Assembly: GCA_029548715.1 (NCBI GenBank)
Contig: JAKPMW010000413.1
Span: 1 to 6,555 of the forward strand
Reading direction: 5' to 3'
Origin: Spirochaetota bacterium
GTDB taxonomy: Bacteria > Spirochaetota > JAGLSM01 > JAKPMW01
Length of the DNA stretch: 6,555 nucleotides
The notes beneath the pieces were generated by a model, which saw only the letters and a program-made list of their open reading frames with translations, did no database searches and was not told where the DNA came from. The position numbers and the translations under genes were made by a program. This document shows positions 1 to 5,669 of the stretch, piece after piece (within the stretch, counting starts at the first letter, position 1; each line of letters opens with the position of its first letter).

Positions 1-1
1 G

Positions 2-85
2 ATTATCGATTTTCGCCTGAAGGATCTGGAAAAAAAGAGGGAAAAGCTGGAGCGGGCCGGCCGCACTCCAGCCCCCGGTCCCTGA
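2..85 (+). CDS. C-terminal remnant of a gene cut by the left edge
   Basis: An open frame runs in from the left edge, starting at base 2, and ends at a TGA at 83-85, giving 27 visible residues. They read as a lysine/glutamate-rich amphipathic helix (around DLEKKREKLERAG) followed by a short Pro/Gly tail, which is how many real helical proteins end. The other two forward frames look less protein-like over this stretch. The gene would converge on the minus-strand gene ending at 171, leaving 85 bases between the two stops. The piece is too short to assign a family or function; a chance open frame cannot be excluded. Confidence 0.5.
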   Translation: MIDFRLKDLEKKREKLERAGRTPAPGP

Positions 86-170
86 GCGGGAGTCTGAACT
101 CTCCACGCCACAAAGCGCACTCCTCCAGCAAGACAGCAGGCAAACCCGGCTTGCACAGGACCATGTCCGC

Positions 171-1958
171 TCAGGCCTGTCCCTGCTCGCCAGCCGCGTC
201 CGCAGGGGGGGGCGCCTGAGACTCTTCTTGAGATTCCGGCTCCGCTCCGTCAGCGAGCACACCGGCCCCGGCATCATACACAATGACCTGCTCGATCTTT
301 GAGCCCAGGCCTGAGAGGTCACCTTCAAGCAGCCTGAAACGCAGGGCCGAGACAAACACCCAGGTCTCGGTGATGGCATCAATCACGGTGCGCCCCTCGA
401 GTCTGCGCTTGCCCTCCCCGGTAACATCAAAATGCACCGGCTCATCCGGATTCTGCAAAAAATGATTGGCACCCTTTTGATCGTCAACAAGCATCTTGAG
501 CGCAGATTCGATGCGAACAAGGATATTGCCAAACCGGCTGCGGGTCTGGTTGTCCAGCCTTGTCCGTTCCATGTCACTCTTGTGCAGCATCTGTGACTTC
601 TGGATCGGCGTATACTGCGGCGACCGCTCGGTCTTCCACCGTTCGGTGACAATCCGGTTATATTCCTTGATGTGGTTTCTGGTTTCATCCAGGGCAAAAT
701 ATCCCTCGTTAAGAAGCTTCCGGATATCCTTGCGTTCTCCGGCCTGATAATCCAGGGCTATCTTGATCTTGTTGCTTGTCAGGATGAACGAGTACTCCCG
801 GTCAAGAATCTCGAAAAACACCTCGGTCAGATACATCTTGCTGTCTTCATCAAGAAAGGCCAGCGGGTTTTCCCGTCCCGAGACGATCTTGTCCTTGCCG
901 GTCGGAAACTCACGCATCACAGCCAGGCCCGCCTGCATCTGATCGGGAAGATCCGAAGTCCTGATCTCGCTCGGCGTCCTGTCACGCATCTCTGTCTTTT
1001 TGGCCTCAAGGAGGGACTGTTGCCGGTTTTTGGACTCGGCAAGTTCGCGGGCGATCTTTTCGGTGATAAACCCTATCCGGTCTTCGTCAGCAAGATCAAG
1101 AAATTCCTCAAGATCGCGATGGCCGTACCAGTAGTTGCGCTTGAGGATATTGAGTACAGCCAGGTGCAGCTTGGGGAGGAGTTCGGAGAAGACGTAGTCC
1201 AGACTGCGCTTGGCCCGCTGGATGTTTTTGGAGAGGGCCACACTTTCCTTTTTTTCTTCCCGGGCCTGCAGCTCCAGTGCGCGGATGATGGCAGTTGTCG
1301 CACTCTGGCTGAAGCTGCGCAGGATATAAATGCGCTTGTAGAGTTCCCGAAGAGGCTCTCCTACCGAACGTGGTGTTATCGACTTCGGCGCCCCCGGAAC
1401 ATACAGCGATGTCAATTCCTGCAACAATTTTTCGTCATACAGCCTGTCGATCCTCACGATAAGCTCGAAATACACCGAACCAAGCTTGGACATGGCAGCA
1501 AGCAGCTTGGGCCTGAACTCGGCAGATGGATGGGCAAGAGGCGTTACCAGGAGCCCAAGGTCAAGCAGCCGGGCCTGGGCGTCACTATGAAGATGATGGA
1601 GGAATTTCTGGGACAGCACACCTCCGGTTCCTTCCATGACTCCGGCCGTTGTTGACTTGAACCAGAGTGCAAACCGCTCAAAAAAGCGTCCGATCGCACT
1701 GCCAGACTTGTTTTTCGCCGGAGTGGCCATGGCACTCCGGGCTCCCGGGGGGGCTGGCTCGGGAATCCCCGAAGCACCCGCCCGCCGCTTTGCCAGATCC
1801 TTTTGCCTGTCCCGGTCAATAGTCAATGCCTTTCGGGGATCTTCCTTGAGGACTTCTCCGCCATGTTCCTGAAACTTGTTGAAAAGTTTGCGCTTTTCAG
1901 CGTCTTCCATGCCGTCGACACGGATGGATCGTCGTGTATCGTCAAGCCCTCTGGACAT
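171..1958 (-). CDS. 595-residue helical protein of unknown function
   Basis: I do not recognise a characterised domain. Residues 1-60 are strongly charged. Residues 61-82 are a Pro/Ala/Gly-rich linker. Residues 85-330 are rich in Leu, Lys, Glu and Arg and look helical, with a coiled-coil-like charged stretch around 230-330. A second helical block covers about 360-550, ending near ETWVFVSALRFRLLEGDLSG. The tail 569-595 is acidic and rich in Ala, Pro and Gln. There is no signal peptide and no convincing membrane segment; residues 90-110 are hydrophobic in patches but interrupted by charges. So a cytoplasmic location is likely. The ATG is supported by an SD (GGGAGGG, 1963-1969) 4 bases upstream and by the promoter at 1990-2018. 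The gene lies downstream of the radical SAM gene on the same strand, 155 bases away, and has its own promoter. It may be a lineage-restricted family of spirochaetes (I faintly recall a DUF5312-type family of similar size, unverified). The gene is real with high confidence; its function is unknown. Confidence 0.9.
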   Translation of the reverse strand: MSRGLDDTRRSIRVDGMEDAEKRKLFNKFQEHGGEVLKEDPRKALTIDRDRQKDLAKRRAGASGIPEPAPPGARSAMATPAKNKSGSAIGRFFERFALWFKSTTAGVMEGTGGVLSQKFLHHLHSDAQARLLDLGLLVTPLAHPSAEFRPKLLAAMSKLGSVYFELIVRIDRLYDEKLLQELTSLYVPGAPKSITPRSVGEPLRELYKRIYILRSFSQSATTAIIRALELQAREEKKESVALSKNIQRAKRSLDYVFSELLPKLHLAVLNILKRNYWYGHRDLEEFLDLADEDRIGFITEKIARELAESKNRQQSLLEAKKTEMRDRTPSEIRTSDLPDQMQAGLAVMREFPTGKDKIVSGRENPLAFLDEDSKMYLTEVFFEILDREYSFILTSNKIKIALDYQAGERKDIRKLLNEGYFALDETRNHIKEYNRIVTERWKTERSPQYTPIQKSQMLHKSDMERTRLDNQTRSRFGNILVRIESALKMLVDDQKGANHFLQNPDEPVHFDVTGEGKRRLEGRTVIDAITETWVFVSALRFRLLEGDLSGLGSKIEQVIVYDAGAGVLADGAEPESQEESQAPPPADAAGEQGQA

Positions 1959-1989
1959 GCGTCCCTCCCAAGGTACACCTCAATCCATA

Positions 1990-2018
1990 AGCATATTCAG
2001 CCGGCTTCATCCTGTCAA
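1990..2018 (-). promoter_or_regulatory. Sigma-70-type promoter for the 595-residue protein gene
   Basis: Read on the minus strand there is a perfect -35 hexamer TTGACA (2013-2018), a 17-base spacer and a -10 hexamer TATGCT (1990-1995; 4 of 6 matches to TATAAT). Transcription would start near 1983, giving a leader of about 25 bases with the SD at 1963-1969. The rest of the 155-base gap (1959-2113) shows no recognisable RNA element. An A-rich tract lies further upstream at about 2042-2053. Confidence 0.65.
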
Positions 2019-2113
2019 TCCGCCCGAAAGATTCTTTCCGGTATACTTTTTATGCAGTCCGTGCGCCAAAGCCTTGCGGGAGATACGAACCTGCGGGATA
2101 TCGCGCTCCCCTC

Positions 2114-3058
2114 TCAGGTCATCTCATGCCGGGCCGCAACCCAAAAACGCTCCCCACGGACCTCCCGTTCCTCAACCTGTTCGCGCCGTTTCATATCGCC
2201 AAGCAGCAGGCTCAATCTCGCCACCGGCAACCCGCTGGCCGAAACGAGATCCTGCGTTGTCGAGGGCCTCCGCAGGAGAGTCATCATGATCCGCTTCTCG
2301 GCTTCAGGCTCAGGCAAAAGATCAGCAGGACTCCCGGCCAGTCCGCGACTGACAATCTCGATTCCGGGCAGGTCGAGGGATCCCCTGACCGCTTCAAGCT
2401 GTTCGGGAGAGGCTGCCTCCAGGGATGCCTCGGTCCCCGGCCTGTCCAGTGAATTCAACTGGATCCGGTCAGGGGAAATTCGCTGGATGGCCTCCCGCAG
2501 AGCCCGGATCTCATCCTGTCCGTCATTGATTCCCGGAATGACAAAGACCTCCAGCCAGATGCTTTTGGAAAACATCCGCCTGAACCGGACAAGTCCGTCT
2601 ATCACCTCTTCGATACGTATCCCGGGCAGCGGCCGGTTGATGATCCTGAATGTCTCATCACGGGCAGCATCAAGGGAGGGAAGGACAAGGTCAAACTGCA
2701 ATGCTTCTTCCCGTACCCGCTGGTCCCGAAACAGCACACCATTGGTAATCAGGGCCAGTCGCGTGTCACTGAGCGCCCTGATCTGCCGCACAAGATCCCC
2801 CATGCCCCGGTAGAGACTTGGCTCGCCCGAACCGGCAAAGGTGATCCAGTCAGGAGCAGGATGTGCACCAAGCCAGGCACGTACCTCAGCGAGAATCTCG
2901 TCCCCGGGATACCAGGCCTCCCGTTCTTCGGTCTGCCTGGTTGTCGCACCGCATTCGCAATAGAGGCAATCCAGATTGCAGGTTTTATATGGAATACAGT
3001 CAATCCCCAGGGACCGTCCCAGCCGGCGGGACTGGACCGGACCAAACACATGCGGCAT
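2114..3058 (-). CDS. Radical SAM protein with C-terminal winged-helix-like domain
   Basis: The 314-residue protein opens with FGPVQSRRLGRSLGID, the typical start of the COG0731-type radical SAM group. The cluster-binding motif CNLDCLYC follows, with C27, C31 and C34 as the expected 4Fe-4S ligands. C21 and C36 are additional nearby cysteines. The glycine-rich SAM-contact motif is TFAGSGEPS (73-81), followed by LITNG (103-107) and PSLDA (127-131), as in the partial TIM barrel of this superfamily. Residues about 250-314 (EKRIMMTLLRRPSTTQDLVSASG onward) look like a small winged helix, a tail seen in some members. Such enzymes cleave S-adenosylmethionine to a 5'-deoxyadenosyl radical; the substrate here is unknown. 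The start is well supported: SD GGGAGGG (3063-3069), 4 bases before the ATG. It is transcribed away from the methyltransferase gene, and no substrate-peptide or partner gene is adjacent. Family certain, reaction unknown. Confidence 0.92.
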   Translation of the reverse strand: MPHVFGPVQSRRLGRSLGIDCIPYKTCNLDCLYCECGATTRQTEEREAWYPGDEILAEVRAWLGAHPAPDWITFAGSGEPSLYRGMGDLVRQIRALSDTRLALITNGVLFRDQRVREEALQFDLVLPSLDAARDETFRIINRPLPGIRIEEVIDGLVRFRRMFSKSIWLEVFVIPGINDGQDEIRALREAIQRISPDRIQLNSLDRPGTEASLEAASPEQLEAVRGSLDLPGIEIVSRGLAGSPADLLPEPEAEKRIMMTLLRRPSTTQDLVSASGLPVARLSLLLGDMKRREQVEEREVRGERFWVAARHEMT

Positions 3059-3092
3059 ATCACCCTCCCGGAAACACCAGACACAACCTGAT

Positions 3093-3122
3093 GTGGCATG
3101 GCGCCTGTCCGAAAGATATCTT
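3093..3122 (+). promoter_or_regulatory. Possible promoter giving a near-leaderless methyltransferase mRNA
   Basis: A -10-like hexamer TATCTT (3117-3122; 4 of 6) is preceded after 18 bases by GTGGCA (3093-3098; 4 of 6 to TTGACA). If used, transcription would begin near 3128-3129, only 3-4 bases before the ATG at 3132. This fits the absence of an SD before that ATG. Both hexamers are imperfect, so this is a tentative call. Confidence 0.35.
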
Positions 3123-3123
3123 T
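3112..3123. repeat. 12-bp perfect palindrome in the divergent intergenic region
   Basis: AAAGATATCTTT is a perfect inverted repeat without a spacer. It lies between the divergent radical SAM and methyltransferase genes and overlaps the candidate -10 of the latter. It could be an operator half-site pair, but the symmetry is short and AT-rich and may be chance. Confidence 0.4.
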
Positions 3124-3131
3124 AATTCACA

Positions 3132-4004
3132 ATGAACGAGACACAAAGAAAATTCGGGCTGCTCTCCCCCCGCAAACAGTTGAGGGAAGTGGCGTCCCTG
3201 GTTGACGCATTCCAGCGACTTCTTGCCGGGAGCAGCCCGGATAACGGGCAGCCTGACACACCCCTGATCAACGATATCTCCCAGCGACTGCACTGGATGA
3301 CCGAAGCCGGCCTCTTTCCCGGAAGGCTTCCCCGCTGGACCGCCGCATTCGATAGCCTGATCCGGATGACCGGCTCCAATGCCACCCGCAGGGCAATCCT
3401 GGCTGCGACAAACAATCTCTGGCACGACATGGCAGAGCGGGCTGAAATCTCGGTCAGGGAAGAAAATTTCATCGTGCGCACCGATGACAGGAGCACCCCC
3501 GCCGGGTGTGCCTTCCCCTGTGATGTTGTCCTTGACAACATCAGATCCGCTTTCAATACCGGATCCATCATCCGCTCGGCAGACGGGTTTGGTGTCCGGC
3601 AGGTCTTTCTTACCGGAATCACCGCAGACCAGGATAATCCGAAAGTCCAGAAAACCGCCATGGGTTCAACAGCCAGCGTCTCAATCCGGCAACATCCCTC
3701 GCTACACACCCTGATCAACGAGAAAAAACGCTCGGGATCGGCGGTATATGCGGTTGAAACCGTCGAAGGATCGGGGAATCTGATGTACGAGGAATTCCGT
3801 TTTCCCATGTGCCTGATCATGGGAAACGAAGAATACGGGATTCCCGAAGACTATCTCGCTGCCTCGGACCGGATCATCCACATTCCCATGTACGGACGGA
3901 AAAATTCGTTCAATGTTGGCGTCAGTTGCGCCATCGTCCTGTATGCTGCCCGGCAACAGTGGGATCTGCGCCAGTCCCGGGGGCCAGGATCAACACAGGA
4001 CTGA
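3132..4004 (+). CDS. TrmH/SpoU-family RNA 2'-O-methyltransferase
   Basis: The 290-residue protein carries the SPOUT-class trefoil-knot methyltransferase domain in its C-terminal half (about 130-275). Motif 1 is DNIRSAFNTGSIIRSADGFG (135-154), with N136, R138, N142 and R148. Motif 2 is IMGNEEYGIP (229-238), with N232 and E233. Motif 3 is IPMYGRKNSFNVGVSCAI (251-268), where SFNV stands for the usual SLNV. These bind SAM and position the 2'-OH of a tRNA or rRNA nucleotide. Which RNA is modified cannot be told from sequence. The first 120 residues are helical and are not an obvious L30e-like substrate domain. An in-frame TAA at 3123-3125 fixes the earliest start, and ATG 3132 is the first start after it. 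No SD precedes it, and the mRNA may be near-leaderless. The gene converges on the cyclic-nucleotide-binding protein gene, with 6 bases between the stop codons. Confidence 0.93.
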   Translation: MNETQRKFGLLSPRKQLREVASLVDAFQRLLAGSSPDNGQPDTPLINDISQRLHWMTEAGLFPGRLPRWTAAFDSLIRMTGSNATRRAILAATNNLWHDMAERAEISVREENFIVRTDDRSTPAGCAFPCDVVLDNIRSAFNTGSIIRSADGFGVRQVFLTGITADQDNPKVQKTAMGSTASVSIRQHPSLHTLINEKKRSGSAVYAVETVEGSGNLMYEEFRFPMCLIMGNEEYGIPEDYLAASDRIIHIPMYGRKNSFNVGVSCAIVLYAARQQWDLRQSRGPGSTQD

Positions 4005-4010
4005 GCAACC

Positions 4011-5069
4011 TCAGACAATGGCGATCCGGGCCTGACGCAATCTGTCATGGATCTCTTTAAGACCCGGGAGATCGTGGTCATGGCGTTCACGGGCCACCCG
4101 CTTTTCGAGAGCTACAAACATATCCTTGTGCGGGTCCTCGATCAGGCAGTCCGGTCTTGCGTCCGCCGCCTTTGTGGCCAAAAGATCCTGAATCACCGCA
4201 ACCGACTGGTGCATCCGCCTGGCCAGCGTCGTCCCGATGTCAAGAAAGAATTCCGGCTGGGCTTCAGCAACATGCTTGAGGTCATCCTTCCGGATCACCG
4301 AAAGCACCAGCTCGCTCTCGGCCTTCATCGTCGCGCTGCGCGGTTCCTGCAGCAGCAGACTCATCTCGCCGATCACCTCTCCCGTCTGATTGATGATGGC
4401 CACCGGCTTTTCATTTTCCCCAACATAGATACCCAGTTCGCCGGACTCGAGAATGTACAGCTCTTCGCCCTGGTCCCCCTGCCTGCAGATGCAGGCACCG
4501 GCAGGATACGTTCTGAGCAGGGAGCCAAGCTGGGCGGCATCAAGCTGCATGACCGTCTTGCTGGCCAGTTTCCTGAAACTCACGCCGTACTTATAGGTCA
4601 GGGTTCCAGCAAATTCATCATGTATGGTCTTGAGTGAAGGGAAGCGTTTTTCCTTCCAGACAGTCAGAATCCCGTCGACAATGTCCGCCACCACCTTGGC
4701 GTACTCATGCGATCTCCGCTGCCTCGACGACATTGAATCCATCGTTTTTTGCAAAACACGGTTGCAATCCCTCAGCTCGAGGGCAATCTGGCGAGCGATA
4801 TTAAAACCGACATTGTAATGCTTGATCTGCATCCTGAGATTGTCTGCCTGGATGGACTTGATAACCGCCCCCTCGGAAGCGGCAGCCGCCAGCGCCCGGA
4901 CTACCTGTGCCCCATCATGCCAGGACAAAAAAATCTCGCTCGCACCAAAAATGACGTTGGGCGTCGCCAGTTCGAAGGTCTCGCTCCCCGGAATGGTGAA
5001 CGTAATTGATCCCTTTTCGAGAAAGAACGCGCATCCCGCTCCCTCGCCCGCCTTGAACACCGTCTTCAT
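4011..5069 (-). CDS. Protein with two tandem cyclic-nucleotide-binding units
   Basis: The 352-residue protein has a canonical cyclic-nucleotide-binding (CNB, CAP/PKA-type) fold at about 180-297. Its phosphate-binding cassette is IGEMSLLLQEPRSAT (233-247), with E235 and R244 intact, preceded by the CRQGDQGEELYILESGELGI strand region (195-214). Residues 1-105 form a second, degenerate CNB unit: FKAGEGAG and FFLEKGSI at the start, then FGASEIFL where the cassette should be, without the usual R-[ST]-A-T signature. Each unit is followed by a similar helix and by a PxLKxIHD motif (144-151 and 335-342), which points to an internal duplication. There is no C-terminal helix-turn-helix, so it is unlikely to be a Crp/Fnr transcription factor. 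It is more likely a sensor or adaptor acting through protein contacts. The start is supported by SD AGGAGG (5077-5082), 7 bases from the ATG. The gene is divergent from the unknown/HD-GYP gene pair. The ligand (cAMP, cGMP, other or none) is unknown. Confidence 0.9.
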   Translation of the reverse strand: MKTVFKAGEGAGCAFFLEKGSITFTIPGSETFELATPNVIFGASEIFLSWHDGAQVVRALAAAASEGAVIKSIQADNLRMQIKHYNVGFNIARQIALELRDCNRVLQKTMDSMSSRQRRSHEYAKVVADIVDGILTVWKEKRFPSLKTIHDEFAGTLTYKYGVSFRKLASKTVMQLDAAQLGSLLRTYPAGACICRQGDQGEELYILESGELGIYVGENEKPVAIINQTGEVIGEMSLLLQEPRSATMKAESELVLSVIRKDDLKHVAEAQPEFFLDIGTTLARRMHQSVAVIQDLLATKAADARPDCLIEDPHKDMFVALEKRVARERHDHDLPGLKEIHDRLRQARIAIV

Positions 5070-5093
5070 GAACCTTCCTCCTGGCTACCCTAC

Positions 5094-5099
5094 AGTATA
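5094..5099 (-). promoter_or_regulatory. Candidate -10 element for the cyclic-nucleotide-binding protein gene
   Basis: On the minus strand TATACT matches TATAAT in 5 of 6 positions. It would start transcription near 5087, about 18 bases before the ATG and just ahead of the SD at 5077-5082. No good -35 hexamer lies 16-19 bases upstream, so an activator or an alternative sigma factor may be needed, or the element may be spurious. Confidence 0.4.
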
Positions 5100-5218
5100 T
5101 CCTGTGCTGCGTACTTTCCATAAGGTATCGCACAAATCTTCGATCCCGCTGCCGGGAGGTACAGGTTCCCGCACGATGCACCCGCTTCTCCGCGCTTCAC
5201 CATACCTATCGGCATCCC

Positions 5219-5248
5219 TTGCGGTCCCACTGAAAAAAGGTGTATACT
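5219..5248 (+). promoter_or_regulatory. Candidate promoter for the 118-residue protein / HD-GYP gene pair
   Basis: A -35-like TTGCGG (5219-5224; 3 of 6), an 18-base spacer and a -10 TATACT (5243-5248; 5 of 6) place the transcription start near 5255, about 23 bases before the ATG at 5278. The -10 is identical in sequence to the one facing the other way at 5094-5099. The rest of the 208-base region 5070-5277 holds no recognisable riboswitch or tRNA. Confidence 0.5.
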
Positions 5249-5266
5249 CAAGGCCATCAAACGACC

Positions 5267-5271
5267 GGAGG
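5267..5271 (+). promoter_or_regulatory. Ribosome binding site that fixes the start at 5278
   Basis: GGAGG lies 6 bases before ATG 5278. The reading frame stays open far upstream (back to 4822, across the divergent region and the opposite-strand gene). This site decides the start: the upstream extension is Pro/Ser-rich and non-coding in appearance. Confidence 0.8.
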
Positions 5272-5277
5272 ACAGGG

Positions 5278-5634
5278 ATGGCTCGCGAGACACTCGAACG
5301 GAGGGACGACCTCTTTCAGCAGTGGCAGCTTCGATCATGGTTTGGAGAGCAGGAGTCCATTGACCCGGCCTTCGAGGACAGCCTGCGTTCGGTCTGGGAA
5401 ACCCTGTTTTCCAGTCTCTACGACGACCTCTCCGAACGGCTTGGCAACCCGAAGGCACGGGATGCCCTGTTCCTTGAATTCACAAACACCCTCTTCCCTT
5501 CGGCTCTTGACAACTACAAATGGTACGCCAGTGAAAAACGGGGCAGTGATATCGGCCTGCTCGCAGCGCTCGACAGAATGGCCACAGAGGGCTGGTACAT
5601 CGAGCTGCTCTCCCGCTTCTCACAGACGTATTAG
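5278..5634 (+). CDS. 118-residue protein of unknown function, first gene of the HD-GYP unit
   Basis: I do not recognise a family. The protein is acidic, helical in appearance and unusually rich in aromatic residues: FQQWQLRSWFG (13-23), VWETLFSSLYDDL (39-51), NYKWYASEKRG and GWYIELLSRF near the end. It has no signal peptide, membrane segment or cysteine pair, so a small cytoplasmic protein or domain is likely. The start is chosen from the SD at 5267-5271 and the promoter-like element just upstream; earlier in-frame ATGs would extend the protein into sequence that does not look coding. It ends 35 bases before the GTG of the HD-GYP gene on the same strand, with no terminator between, so the two are probably co-transcribed and functionally linked. 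A role as a regulator or partner of the HD-GYP protein is inference from position only. Confidence 0.82.
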   Translation: MARETLERRDDLFQQWQLRSWFGEQESIDPAFEDSLRSVWETLFSSLYDDLSERLGNPKARDALFLEFTNTLFPSALDNYKWYASEKRGSDIGLLAALDRMATEGWYIELLSRFSQTY

Positions 5635-5657
5635 GGTCGTTTCAGGACGTATACACC

Positions 5658-5662
5658 GGAGG
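5658..5662 (+). promoter_or_regulatory. Ribosome binding site that supports the GTG start at 5670
   Basis: GGAGG with a 7-base spacer precedes GTG 5670. No ATG occurs in this frame near the beginning of the protein, and the N-terminal domain homology begins directly after the GTG, so a GTG start is preferred. Confidence 0.8.
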
Positions 5663-5669
5663 ATACGCA

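Noticed and set aside
86..108. Small stem (GCGGGAG with CTCCACGC, bulged A) between the convergent genes at the left edge, considered as a terminator.
   Set aside because: Only 7 pairs with a bulge and no T run on either side.
672..1655. Long plus-strand open frame (327 codons) opposite the 595-residue protein gene.
   Set aside because: It has no SD or recognisable motif, and is a mirror of the high-GC coding frame on the other strand, which has a promoter and SD.
2024..2041. Hairpin (CCGAAAG with CTTTCCGG, one bulged C) followed by a T5 run at 2047-2051, considered as a terminator.
   Set aside because: The T run is on the plus strand, while both flanking genes are on the minus strand, so it cannot terminate either of them; the stem is weak.
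2075..2098. Direct repeat TGCGGGA at 2075-2081 and 2092-2098.
   Set aside because: Seven bases in two copies is expected by chance in GC-rich DNA and shows no relation to a promoter.
1803..2813. Plus-strand open frame of 336 codons crossing two minus-strand genes and their intergenic gap.
   Set aside because: Its composition is Ser/Arg-rich with no domain, and it overlaps the well-supported radical SAM gene.
5130..5165. TTCGATCCCGC on the plus strand, resembling a tRNA T-loop.
   Set aside because: The complementary 5' side of a T stem is missing, and no anticodon arm or acceptor stem can be drawn around it.
4822..5277. Upstream in-frame extension of the 118-residue protein to an ATG at 4822.
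   Set aside because: It would overlap the cyclic-nucleotide-binding gene and the divergent promoters, reads as non-coding, and the strong SD at 5267-5271 marks the real start.
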